Positions 8,380-16,467 of a stretch of 64,000 nt of DNA are shown piece by piece. Each line of letters opens with the position of its first letter. Positions within the stretch are counted from its first letter, which is position 1. The translations under genes were made by a program, and so were the position numbers. The notes beneath the pieces were generated by a model that searched no databases, was not told the origin of the DNA, and saw nothing but the letters and a program-made list of their open reading frames with translations. Source of the stretch: Phyllobacterium endophyticum (GTDB lineage: Bacteria > Pseudomonadota > Alphaproteobacteria > Rhizobiales > Rhizobiaceae); assembly GCF_003010935.1 (NCBI RefSeq), contig NZ_PGGN01000003.1, forward strand, positions 620,001-684,000, written 5' to 3'.

Positions 8380-9258
8380 ATGAATCTTTCACGAACAAAA
8401 ATCGGAGCAATTCTCGCAGCGCCGACGGTCGTCTATATGGTCATCTTCTTTGTCGTGCCCAGCCTGATACTGTTTTCGTACAGCTTCTGGAGTTCGGAAT
8501 CCTATCGGGTGGTTCCAGACTTTGTATTTACCAACTATCTGGATTCGCTGCATTCAGCCGTCTTCTGGAAAGTTACAATCAACGCAGTGCGGATAGGATT
8601 GACTACCGCAGCGATCTCGCTGGTACTGGCAGTCCCGGTTGGCTACTATCTGGTCTACGTGAGCCGTTCCCAAACGATGCTCTACCTGATCTTGATCACG
8701 TGGTTCTCAAGTTACCTCGTGCGGATCTATGCGTGGCGCACACTCCTGGGCACTAACGGGGTCCTCAATGCGGTGCTTTTACAATTGGGCATCGTTGACC
8801 ATCCCGTCGATGCGTTCCTGTTCAGTTCCTTCGCCGTGACCATAACTCTGGTCCACATATATCTTCCATTTTGCATCCTTCTCGTTACATCGTCATTGAG
8901 CGAGATCAAGCCGGATCTGATCGACGCAGCGCGCGATCTCGGAACATCCTCGCTTGGCGCATTCTTCCGCGTTATCGCACCGAATGCCGCCAACGGGCTT
9001 GCGGGGGCGTTCATGCTGACATTCATTCTTGTGGCAGGCGATTATGTGACCCCACAAATGCTTGGTGGATCATCAGGTCAGACAACCGGCTTGCTCATTG
9101 CGGATCAGTTTCGCAAAACCGGCAACTGGCCCTTGGGAGCCGCGCAGGCTTTTGTAATGTTCGTCATTTCCATCGCGCTCTATTTCATTCTCGTCAGTCT
9201 CGGCCGGGCGACCGGTTTGATTGTAAAACGGCGTACGATAAACCCAAAGGGGATTTGA
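8380..9258 (+). CDS. ABC transporter permease, spermidine/putrescine type (PotB-like)
   Basis: A 292-residue inner-membrane permease with about six membrane segments. It has the binding-protein-dependent transport signature in SSLSEIKPDLIDAARDLGTSSLGAFFRVIAPNAANGL, the EAA-like loop that docks on the ATPase. The RIYAWRTLLGTNGVLN and GGSSGQTTGLLIADQF segments are characteristic of the PotB branch of polyamine, Fe3+ and related importers. I start at the ATG at 8380 with AGGA just upstream; TTG/ATG candidates at 8359 and 8362 lack a better site. First gene of a four-gene importer, one base upstream of the second permease. Confidence 0.9.
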   Translation: MNLSRTKIGAILAAPTVVYMVIFFVVPSLILFSYSFWSSESYRVVPDFVFTNYLDSLHSAVFWKVTINAVRIGLTTAAISLVLAVPVGYYLVYVSRSQTMLYLILITWFSSYLVRIYAWRTLLGTNGVLNAVLLQLGIVDHPVDAFLFSSFAVTITLVHIYLPFCILLVTSSLSEIKPDLIDAARDLGTSSLGAFFRVIAPNAANGLAGAFMLTFILVAGDYVTPQMLGGSSGQTTGLLIADQFRKTGNWPLGAAQAFVMFVISIALYFILVSLGRATGLIVKRRTINPKGI

Positions 9259-9259
9259 A

Positions 9260-10048
9260 ATGTTGCTCCGGATCCTCGTTTGGGCTGTTCTGGCGTTCCT
9301 CATTTCGCCTTTGATTGTCATTGTCCTTTTCAGCTTCCACTCATCGCCGGCGCTGTCATTTCCGTTCGCGGGTTTCAGCCTTCGTTGGTATGCGGAACTA
9401 TTCAATAATGCGCAACTGGGCTCGGCGGTTATGAAAAGCCTGACCGTTGCGTTTCTCACTTCTGTTGTGACGCTTCTGATCGGTACCACGGCATCGCTCG
9501 CATGGTTGCGTCTCGGTAAGGTTGGCCGCGGTTTTATCGAGGCGGTGTCGGTAACGCCGATCGCCCTGCCAGGGTTGTTCGTGGGCGTTTCGCTGCTCGT
9601 GCTTTTTGCCCAGGCGGGGCTGCAGCTTTCAACACTTACCATTGTAATCTCGCATGTCGTTATCGCTCTGCCCATTCTCATTGTTGCGATGAAAGCGCGG
9701 CTCGCACTTTTCGACCCCTCACTGGAAGAAGCGTCAAGAGACCTCGGCGCAAGCCAGTTTCAGACTTTCCGGCGTGTTACACTTCCATTGATCGCTCCAA
9801 CGCTCATTTCTTCCGCAATTCTGGCATTCGCCGTTTCCTTCGACGAGTTCGTGGTGACGTCCTTTGTTGCCGGAACGGAGACGACCCTTCCGATGTATAT
9901 CTGGTCAATGATGCGCCGCACCGTTACCCCGCTGATCAATGCGATCTCAACGCTCGCCCTGCTTTTCTCAATTCTCATCCTACTCGGCGCATGGTTGATC
10001 AGCCACGTTCGCAGGCGATCCGCCGTTGCCGCGCGCATCGAATCTTAA
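9260..10048 (+). CDS. ABC transporter permease, spermidine/putrescine type (PotC-like)
   Basis: A 262-residue inner-membrane permease. It carries about six hydrophobic segments, the family hallmark SFHSSPALSFPFAGFSLRWYAELF early on, and the EAA loop in DPSLEEASRDLGASQFQTFRRVTLPLIAPTL. The FDEFVVTSFVAGTETTLPMYIWSMMRR block is typical of PotC. AAAGGGGA overlaps the end of the preceding gene and precedes the ATG at 9260, so translation is probably coupled. It pairs with the upstream permease to form the membrane channel. Confidence 0.92.
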   Translation: MLLRILVWAVLAFLISPLIVIVLFSFHSSPALSFPFAGFSLRWYAELFNNAQLGSAVMKSLTVAFLTSVVTLLIGTTASLAWLRLGKVGRGFIEAVSVTPIALPGLFVGVSLLVLFAQAGLQLSTLTIVISHVVIALPILIVAMKARLALFDPSLEEASRDLGASQFQTFRRVTLPLIAPTLISSAILAFAVSFDEFVVTSFVAGTETTLPMYIWSMMRRTVTPLINAISTLALLFSILILLGAWLISHVRRRSAVAARIES

Positions 10049-10059
10049 GGAGACTGATG

Positions 10060-11145
10060 ATGGCTGCCATCGCCCCAATCATTGAAATTCGCAATGGTAC
10101 GAAAATGTTCGGCAGCTTCACCGCTCTGGCCGATATAAATCTGTCGATCAACCAGGGGGAGATACTGACGCTTCTCGGTCCGAGCGGATGCGGCAAGACA
10201 ACGCTGATGCGCTTGATCGCCGGTTTTGAAAACCTCACATCGGGGACAATCCAGATCGGCGGCGTTGATATCGCCAACATTCCGCCGGAGCGGCGGCCCG
10301 TCAATATGGTTTTCCAGCGCTATGCGCTCTTCCCTCATCTTGATGTGTTCGAGAATGTCGCATTCGGGTTGAAGGTCAAGGGCATGCCGAAAGAAGAAAG
10401 AACCGAACGGGTCAACCGCATGCTCCATATTGTCCAGCTTGAAAGTTTCGCCAACCGTTACATCGATCAGCTCAGCGGCGGCCAATGCCAACGCGTGGCC
10501 TTGGCTCGTGCCCTCGTCAATGGCCCAAAGGTCCTCCTTCTCGACGAACCCCTTGCCGCGCTCGATCTCAAGATACGACAGCATATGCTGGCGGAGATGA
10601 AGAGGATTCACATCGAGACAGGAGCAACTTTCGTCTATGTGACGCACGATCAGGACGAGGCGCTAATCCTGTCCGACCGCGTTGTGTTGATGGAGAAGGG
10701 GCGTGTTGTCCAGGTTGACCGCCCGACCGAAATGTACGCGAAGCCGAAATCGCTTTTCGCTGCCAAGTTCCTTGGCGAGACCAATATTTTTGAGACCACA
10801 ATCACGGCTGTCAACGGCATCGGAACCACGGCCAGAACCTCCTCGGGCATTCAATTTCACAGTTCAGAAACACTGACAAAAAAACCATCTGAGAAGATCG
10901 CCGTTTCCATAAGGCCGGAGTCGCTCACCTTTCAGCATAAGAATCCTGATGCCCAGTCGGCCGAATGCGTGGTCGACGACATTGTCTTCATGGGGAGCCG
11001 GTCGTTCTATACCGTGCGACTGAACGATCAAAGCAAGGTCCGCGTGCAGGTCCAGCGCGACGGCAGGTTATCCGTTCCGTCCCCTGGAGACAAGGCGACC
11101 ATCTTTTGGGATGCGTCCAATGTCGTGATGCTGCCGCGCGACTGA
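10060..11145 (+). CDS. ABC transporter ATP-binding protein (PotA-like)
   Basis: A 361-residue nucleotide-binding subunit. Visible motifs are Walker A GPSGCGKTT, the Q-loop in VFQRYALFPH, the signature LSGGQCQRVALARAL (the usual R of LSGGQ-QR is C-Q here), Walker B VLLLDEPLAALD and the switch His in YVTHDQDEA. A C-terminal TOBE-type domain follows (about residues 270-360). This is the PotA/FbpC class energising uptake through the two upstream permeases. Two adjacent ATGs (10057, 10060) follow AAGGAGA; 10060 has the better spacing. The binding-protein gene follows after a 145-base gap with its own motif-bearing promoter region. Confidence 0.93.
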   Translation: MAAIAPIIEIRNGTKMFGSFTALADINLSINQGEILTLLGPSGCGKTTLMRLIAGFENLTSGTIQIGGVDIANIPPERRPVNMVFQRYALFPHLDVFENVAFGLKVKGMPKEERTERVNRMLHIVQLESFANRYIDQLSGGQCQRVALARALVNGPKVLLLDEPLAALDLKIRQHMLAEMKRIHIETGATFVYVTHDQDEALILSDRVVLMEKGRVVQVDRPTEMYAKPKSLFAAKFLGETNIFETTITAVNGIGTTARTSSGIQFHSSETLTKKPSEKIAVSIRPESLTFQHKNPDAQSAECVVDDIVFMGSRSFYTVRLNDQSKVRVQVQRDGRLSVPSPGDKATIFWDASNVVMLPRD

Positions 11146-11290
11146 AGCGGGTGAGCCTACCCTTTGTTATTGGCGCAATCTGACGCACTAAGCGAATATT
11201 TTCGCGCCGAGTTTCCAATCAATGCGAAATTGTACCTTGGCAAAAAAGGCTCACAATTCCTTCCATACCAATCAACAAAGGGGAACCGAT
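11146..11290 (+). promoter_or_regulatory. promoter region of the binding-protein gene with cluster-1 motifs
   Basis: The gap holds TCTGACGCA at 11179-11187, a short inverted repeat with GCGAA and TTCGC arms at 11192-11205, and TGCGAAATTGTACC at 11223-11236. The first and last elements repeat those before the permease genes and GMC copy 1. This suggests the binding protein has its own regulated promoter inside the operon (inferred). Confidence 0.4.
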
Positions 11291-12433
11291 ATGAGGAAAA
11301 TTTGGTCGACTGAAGACATTCTTCAACTTCATTTGAGCCGCCGCGTATTTCTTGGCGGCGCGACAGCGCTCGCAGGTGGGGTGGCATTGGGGCCCTTTTT
11401 GCCGGGATCCGCACATGCTGCCGGTGGTGATCTCCAGATCATGGCCTGGGAGGGCTGGGAGTTGAGCGATGAACTCGCTGACTGGCGCACCAAGAACGGC
11501 GTCAATGTCGAGGTGAGTGCCATAGGCAACCAAGATGATGTAACCAGCAAGTTCAGTTCTGGCAATCCTCCGCCATTCGATGCGGCGGAGTATAATCAAG
11601 GATATTCCGACCTCTACATCGATGTGCTGAAAATAACCAAGCCGCTGGATAAGGCTAAGATTCCAAACTACAGCAAAGAAAATCTGTTCGACGTATTTTA
11701 TGATAAGCCGACTTGGTATCGGGACGGAAAGCTGCACGGAGTGCCTTATGCTTGGGGGCTGAATGCCTTGGTATACGCTCCGGACAAAGTGGAAAAACCT
11801 GCGTCTTATACCGATTTGCTCAAGCCAGAATTCAAAGGAAAGATTGCGATTGTCGATGACACGCTTGCCACGTGGCCCCTGGCGGCGACCCTCGCAGGGT
11901 TCGGGAGCAAGTTCCCTCACCTCACGAAGGACGAAATGGCAAGCACGTTCGAGAATCTTGTCAAATACCGAGATCAGGCCCGCGTCATCAGCTTGACCTA
12001 TGGCGATGCCGTATCGCTGATGGTGTCCGGAGAAGTAGTGGCAGTGTTGATAGGCTGGACCGGCATTCCCGTGGAAACCGCCAAACAAGGTCTGAAAACG
12101 GAATACACGATACCAAAAGAAGGTGCCACGACCTGGTGTGACGCCTGGTTCATGCCCCCTTCCGTTGACAATGAAGAGACCTCTTACAAGTTCATAAACG
12201 AGGCAATTTCACCCGAGATCCAGGCAAAGGTCGTGACCCGGAACGCAGCTGGCGTTGTGTCGTCGAAAGCAGTGGAATTGCTCCCACCTGAGACAAAGGC
12301 GCTGTTTGATTATTCAGACGTGAATGGCATCTTCAAAGCGGCACCTCTACTTGGGATTCCACCGCTAAAGTCAGCCGAACATGCGACATATGCAGACTGG
12401 GTTGCGGCTTGGAACGAATTCAAGGCCGGATAG
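11291..12433 (+). CDS. Tat-exported ABC substrate-binding protein, spermidine/putrescine (PotD) family
   Basis: A 380-residue periplasmic binding protein. The N-terminus has a twin-arginine signal, HLSRRVFLGGATALAGGVAL, with a likely cleavage after AHA near residue 42, so it should be exported folded. The mature part begins GDLQIMAWEGWELSDELADW and contains the PotD-type blocks AEYNQGYSDLYIDV, YAWGLNALVYAPDKVEKPASYTDLLKPEFKGKIAIVDD and VSLMVSGEVVAVLIGW. The family binds polyamines and other small cationic or polar solutes; the ligand here is not predictable. I start at the ATG at 11291 just after AAAGGGGAACC. It completes the importer encoded upstream and is followed by a strong hairpin. Confidence 0.9.
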   Translation: MRKIWSTEDILQLHLSRRVFLGGATALAGGVALGPFLPGSAHAAGGDLQIMAWEGWELSDELADWRTKNGVNVEVSAIGNQDDVTSKFSSGNPPPFDAAEYNQGYSDLYIDVLKITKPLDKAKIPNYSKENLFDVFYDKPTWYRDGKLHGVPYAWGLNALVYAPDKVEKPASYTDLLKPEFKGKIAIVDDTLATWPLAATLAGFGSKFPHLTKDEMASTFENLVKYRDQARVISLTYGDAVSLMVSGEVVAVLIGWTGIPVETAKQGLKTEYTIPKEGATTWCDAWFMPPSVDNEETSYKFINEAISPEIQAKVVTRNAAGVVSSKAVELLPPETKALFDYSDVNGIFKAAPLLGIPPLKSAEHATYADWVAAWNEFKAG

Positions 12434-12468
12434 GGATTTAGGCCGGGCGACATCCTCCCTTCGCCCGA

Positions 12469-12510
12469 CCGAAGGCGGCAAGCTTCAGGCGAGCTTGCCG
12501 CCTTCGGTTT
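12469..12510 (+). terminator. strong hairpin after the binding-protein gene
   Basis: A perfect 16-bp stem pairs 12469-12484 (CCGAAGGCGGCAAGCT) with 12492-12507 across a seven-base loop and is followed by TTT. A weaker hairpin built on CGGGCGA/TCGCCCG lies just before it (12444-12467). It could terminate or attenuate transcription before GMC copy 3 or stabilise the binding-protein mRNA. Confidence 0.65.
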
Positions 12511-12541
12511 GTCGAGGATGAAATCAAACCAGGACATACTG

Positions 12542-14137
12542 ATGCCAGATTACATTATCGTAGGGGGCGGGTCTGCCGGTTGCGTTATTGCGTCCCGGCT
12601 TTCTGCAGATTCTGGCTACTCCGTTCTCCTGCTTGAGGAAGGACCTGAAGACCGCGACATCGCCATTCATCTGCCTGTCATGGTCTACAAGACCGCGACC
12701 GGAAACTTGCTGCAGCGCTTCGAACAGGAACCGGGCGTGGATAGTCTCAAGGCCACGGCGCCAACCATGGTCCAAGCGCGCGTGCTCGGCGGCGGCAGTT
12801 CGGTCAATGCGATGCTGTATATTCGAGGCGTGCCGTCCGATTACGACCGGTGGAGCGAGCAAGGGGCCGAGGGTTGGTCATATAAAGACGTGCTACCTTA
12901 CTTTTTGCGCTCTGAAGACAATGACACTTTGTTCGGTGAGGCACATGCCATTGGCGGGCCGCTGTCCGTCTCCAATCCGGAATATGTCAGCCCGCTGACG
13001 AAAGTCTGGCTGCAAGCATGCCAGCAGGCGGAAATCCCTCTCGTTACCGATTTCAACGCCGGCCAGCAAGCAGGATCCGGGCTCTATCAGCTGACGCTAA
13101 GGAATGGACGAAGGGCCAGCGCTGCCGTCTGCTTCCTGAAACCAGCCCGCAAGCGCGGCAATCTTGAAGTATCAACAAACTGCCGTGTTACCCGCATCGT
13201 CGTTGAGAACAACAGGGCCGTCGGTGTGGAATACATCAAGGATGGACGGAGAGCGACAATTCGTGCCGAGCGCGAAGTCATCCTTTGCGCAGGAGCTATC
13301 AATTCGCCCCGCCTGCTTATGTTGTCCGGCATAGGTCCGGCTGCTCATCTCCAGAAGGTCGGCGTACCGGTCATCCACGATCTGCCCGGCGTTGGTCAAA
13401 ATCTTCAGGATCATATGGATGTGTACTTGGTGTATGAACTGACCGGTCGCCATGGCTATGACAAATACAAGAAATTGCGTTGGAAAGCCTGGGCCGGACT
13501 CCAGTATGCACTTTTCCGCAAGGGGCCTGTGTGTTCCAACGTGATTGAAGGCGGTGCATTCTGCCGCGTCAACCGCGATGATCCCCTGCCCGATATGCAG
13601 TTCGCCTTTCTGGCCGGATCGGGCGTTGAGGAGGGTGTCGAGCCCATAGACAGCGGTAACGGTTGTACCCTGAACGCTTGCCAGACGCGGCCCCGTTCTC
13701 GAGGTTGGTTGGGCCTGCGATCGTCGGACCCCTTCGATCCGCCCCGGATCGTTCCCAACTACCTGTCAGACCCTTATGATCTTGACACGATGGCAAAAGG
13801 CGTGAGGCTCGGACAACACATCATGAGCCGACCGGCGTTAAGTTCTTACATTCGGCGCGAGCATTTGCCCGGACGTGTCCTGAAAACCGATGATGACTAT
13901 CGCCAATACGTCAAGGAGCAAGCGCAAGGGGCATTGCACCCCACGGGCACTTGCAGGATCGGTTCTGACACGATGGCTGTGGTTGACGCAAAGTTGCGCG
14001 TGCATGGCATTTCCGGGCTGCGGGTTGCCGACGCCTCTGTAATGCCGAACCTACCATCTGGAAATACCAATGCGCCCTCGATCATGATTGGAGAGCGGGC
14101 GGCGGAATTCATCCGTTTTGGGCGCAATGACCGCTAA
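12542..14137 (+). CDS. GMC-family FAD oxidoreductase (copy 3)
   Basis: A 531-residue choline-dehydrogenase-like GMC enzyme. It opens with PDYIIVGGGSAGCVIASRLS (FAD site) and has signature 1 VLGGGSSVNAMLYIRG, signature 2 GAINSPRLLMLSGIGP, the catalytic HPTGTCRIG and the Asn-bearing SGNTNAPSIMIGE. It is strikingly similar to copy 1 in order, length and many blocks, so both probably act on related substrates. I start at the ATG at 12542 rather than the upstream TTG/ATG, because homologues begin at MxDYIIVGGG. The gene lies downstream of the importer beyond a strong hairpin, so its expression relative to the transporter may be reduced or independent. Confidence 0.92.
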   Translation: MPDYIIVGGGSAGCVIASRLSADSGYSVLLLEEGPEDRDIAIHLPVMVYKTATGNLLQRFEQEPGVDSLKATAPTMVQARVLGGGSSVNAMLYIRGVPSDYDRWSEQGAEGWSYKDVLPYFLRSEDNDTLFGEAHAIGGPLSVSNPEYVSPLTKVWLQACQQAEIPLVTDFNAGQQAGSGLYQLTLRNGRRASAAVCFLKPARKRGNLEVSTNCRVTRIVVENNRAVGVEYIKDGRRATIRAEREVILCAGAINSPRLLMLSGIGPAAHLQKVGVPVIHDLPGVGQNLQDHMDVYLVYELTGRHGYDKYKKLRWKAWAGLQYALFRKGPVCSNVIEGGAFCRVNRDDPLPDMQFAFLAGSGVEEGVEPIDSGNGCTLNACQTRPRSRGWLGLRSSDPFDPPRIVPNYLSDPYDLDTMAKGVRLGQHIMSRPALSSYIRREHLPGRVLKTDDDYRQYVKEQAQGALHPTGTCRIGSDTMAVVDAKLRVHGISGLRVADASVMPNLPSGNTNAPSIMIGERAAEFIRFGRNDR

Positions 14138-14422
14138 ACTTGCAGAGTGAAGCCGCTCCCAATGCGGCTGTGATAGCTGTTCGCGAAAGCCGGGCCTACA
14201 CGAAAACCCGTTAGGTACACGCTTGAGCCAACCAAGGCATCGGGCTAATGCGCGAACGGCTGCGACACGGGATCCGTTTGCTGCTCCGAGACGCTCGGGG
14301 CAAGTGACGCTGTTAGACGCTCAAAGAGCATAATAACGCGCCTACTTTTGCATCAGCGCGAAATTGAACCGGAAGGATTTAAGTGGTCGTATGTGTGACA
14401 AATCCAGGAGCGTAGACTAAAT
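14138..14422. other. intergenic region upstream of the cupin-like gene
   Basis: No gene is seen. The octamer AGACGCTC occurs twice (about 14290 and 14315) with a related GACGCT between. GCGCGAAATTGAACC at 14356-14370, about 55 bases before the next start codon, matches the cluster-1 element seen before three other transcription units. Confidence 0.4.
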
Positions 14423-15133
14423 ATGCCAACAGCAGCTAACATAACGCGCGACTTGAATTTCGCCGATGAGTTTATAATGGCCCAGCTTGTGGAAAATCCT
14501 AGCGGGTTTCAAGTTGATGATGCCATTGTTGTCAACCTATCGCCACGACCAATGTATGTTGGCGGAAGCGGAACTGTCACGTCGATCGTTCCTGCCTGGC
14601 GCTCAACCACATTAAGGGGCGCTTCGATTCTTGATGCAGAACGAGCCGCGATCTTGAAAATGAAGAAACTGACCAATCTTGGCGGATGCATGTTCCGTGG
14701 TTGGGATTGGTTCGGTAACAGGATACGGAGCTTTCCGCGGGATACGCCACTTTATATCTCGCCGCAGGACACGATTGGCCATGTTATTACTGATCCTTAC
14801 CTGTTTACCAATGAACGGCATTCTATCGAGCGGGAACAACGATTCGAACTTAAGCTCAACTTGTGGTGGGCACCGGGCACAACCGATTGCTTCGTTCACA
14901 ACGAGCACCCTTTTCTTGAAGTGCACACCCAAATTCATGGTGTCGGCCGCATGCAAAAGTTTTGGCAGCGTAGGGAAGAAACGCTCTATGAAGATATCGT
15001 CATGAGCCCCGGTTACACGCACGAACCATTTTGTCGGGTGGCCGGGAGCAATGAGTGGGAATACCCGTGGCACCGCTATTATGCTGATACTGATGCCGTT
15101 TGGCTTGCCATCGAGTTGCATCCGCAGCGCTAG
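14423..15133 (+). CDS. uncharacterised cupin-like protein
   Basis: A 236-residue soluble protein with no signal peptide. The second half looks like a cupin barrel: HNEHPFLEVHTQIHG resembles the His-rich first cupin motif and EDIVMSPGYTHEPF resembles the second (PG followed by His). The first half has VVNLSPRPMYVGGSGTVTSIVPAWRST, possibly a strand-rich domain. Cupins include metal-dependent sugar isomerases, oxygenases and binding proteins; no specific activity can be assigned. It carries the GCGAAATTG upstream element, placing it in the cluster-1 regulon, and it converges on a Gfo/Idh/MocA gene. Confidence 0.7.
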   Translation: MPTAANITRDLNFADEFIMAQLVENPSGFQVDDAIVVNLSPRPMYVGGSGTVTSIVPAWRSTTLRGASILDAERAAILKMKKLTNLGGCMFRGWDWFGNRIRSFPRDTPLYISPQDTIGHVITDPYLFTNERHSIEREQRFELKLNLWWAPGTTDCFVHNEHPFLEVHTQIHGVGRMQKFWQRREETLYEDIVMSPGYTHEPFCRVAGSNEWEYPWHRYYADTDAVWLAIELHPQR

Positions 15134-15233
15134 ATCCGGCGGACCATCATGTTGGGCTAAAACCCGGGAAATGCGAGGAGGTCCGTCCAATCCTGTTTCC
15201 CAGATTCGAAACTGGGTCTCGGCAAAAGCGATG

Positions 15234-16295
15234 TCAGCGGTCTACAGCTCGACCGTTTTCGGGTGGAACTGCCAGGCAAACATCTCTACCACTTGCGACG
15301 TTGACCGCTCTGCCTGATGCAATCGCTGCGGCGACAGCTTCAGCTGCCATGATAGCTGCTAATCCATCCCAGCCCGTTGCGAGCGGACGCGAATTCGATC
15401 CAATCGCTCCGAGAAAGCTCTGGATCATTTCGGCGTCGGGATCAAGGATTTCTGACGGGATGGTCTTGACCTCGCCTGTCGTGACACAAGTGAGACTGCC
15501 GCTGGGGTGCTGGTTCAGAGTGCCCCTGGCATGCAGATAGCCTAGTGAACCCAGAACGAATACTTGGCTTTGTACGAACGGAGAGGCGAAACTTTCATGC
15601 ACCTGCAGGAAGGCCCCTCCACTCATCACGATGGAGTACATTGCTTGATCCTGCAACAAGCTGGCGCTGCCGGCGCAAGCCGAGCCGACGCCTACGACCG
15701 TCAGTGGCTCCTGCTTGAGTAAGAACCGGGCCAGGTCAATGTCCTGAACGGCAAGGTCGGAGATTGCTCGGCCGTGCGCCGTGTCAAGGCGAAAATTGTC
15801 GGGCAATGCATTTACGTGGACTATCAGGATTGAACGAACGTCGCCGATGACTCCTTGTGCGATCATCTCCTGCATGCGGCGATGCAGCCGAGAGGCTCTC
15901 AGAAAATGGTTTACTCCAAATGTCACGCCGTGCCGCTCACAAGTCCGTATCATCTCAAGCACCTCCCTGGTGCGGGCCAATAGCCTTTCACACAGCACGT
16001 GCTTGCCGGATTTTGCAGCTACGAGAGCAGTTTTGATATGGTCGGAATCATGGGAAGCGATATACACAGCGCTTACCTTTGGGTCTGAAAGCGCTTCGGG
16101 CAACTTTGCGGTGGCCCCAAGAATGCGGTTTGAATCAGCGAAGTGCCTCGCGTGCTTCTCAGTTCCGCTCACCACCCATGCGGTCTCACCCCCGGAACTG
16201 CGTACGGCTTCCACAATCTTTCTGCGTAAATCGCTTTTTCCGCCAACTATCACCCAGTTGTGAGGACCGGTCGACCGAGGGTCGGCGATTTTCAT
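15234..16295 (-). CDS. Gfo/Idh/MocA-family protein with altered catalytic motifs
   Basis: A 353-residue member of the Gfo/Idh/MocA family: an N-terminal Rossmann region with VSAVYIASHDSDHIKTALVAAKSGKHVLCE, then the family's alpha/beta substrate domain. The usual dinucleotide motif reads VIVGGKSDLRRK rather than GxGxxG. The EKP motif that normally supplies the catalytic Lys reads ERL, and the conserved His of the 'DLxxHxxDL' helix is Gln (DLAVQDIDLARFLL). The two related genes at 29.3 and 32.2 kb keep both residues. It may therefore be a pseudoenzyme, a binding protein, or an enzyme with different chemistry. It converges on the cupin-like gene; the next minus-strand gene upstream is the HisD-like one, 170 bases away. 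Confidence 0.82.
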   Translation of the reverse strand: MKIADPRSTGPHNWVIVGGKSDLRRKIVEAVRSSGGETAWVVSGTEKHARHFADSNRILGATAKLPEALSDPKVSAVYIASHDSDHIKTALVAAKSGKHVLCERLLARTREVLEMIRTCERHGVTFGVNHFLRASRLHRRMQEMIAQGVIGDVRSILIVHVNALPDNFRLDTAHGRAISDLAVQDIDLARFLLKQEPLTVVGVGSACAGSASLLQDQAMYSIVMSGGAFLQVHESFASPFVQSQVFVLGSLGYLHARGTLNQHPSGSLTCVTTGEVKTIPSEILDPDAEMIQSFLGAIGSNSRPLATGWDGLAAIMAAEAVAAAIASGRAVNVASGRDVCLAVPPENGRAVDR

Positions 16296-16467
16296 GACGT
16301 GTCTATTTCCCTACCACCTGGTTCAAGCTGGCTTTCCCCGCAATCTGCTGCGAGAGGTCAGACATTTTGACAACAAGCCACATAAGAGCCCGTGAAAATT
16401 GGCAAACCATCTGGCCCTCGCGTGCCATAGTTTGGAAGGTGCAAAGCGCGTAAATGCACTTGCGTCT

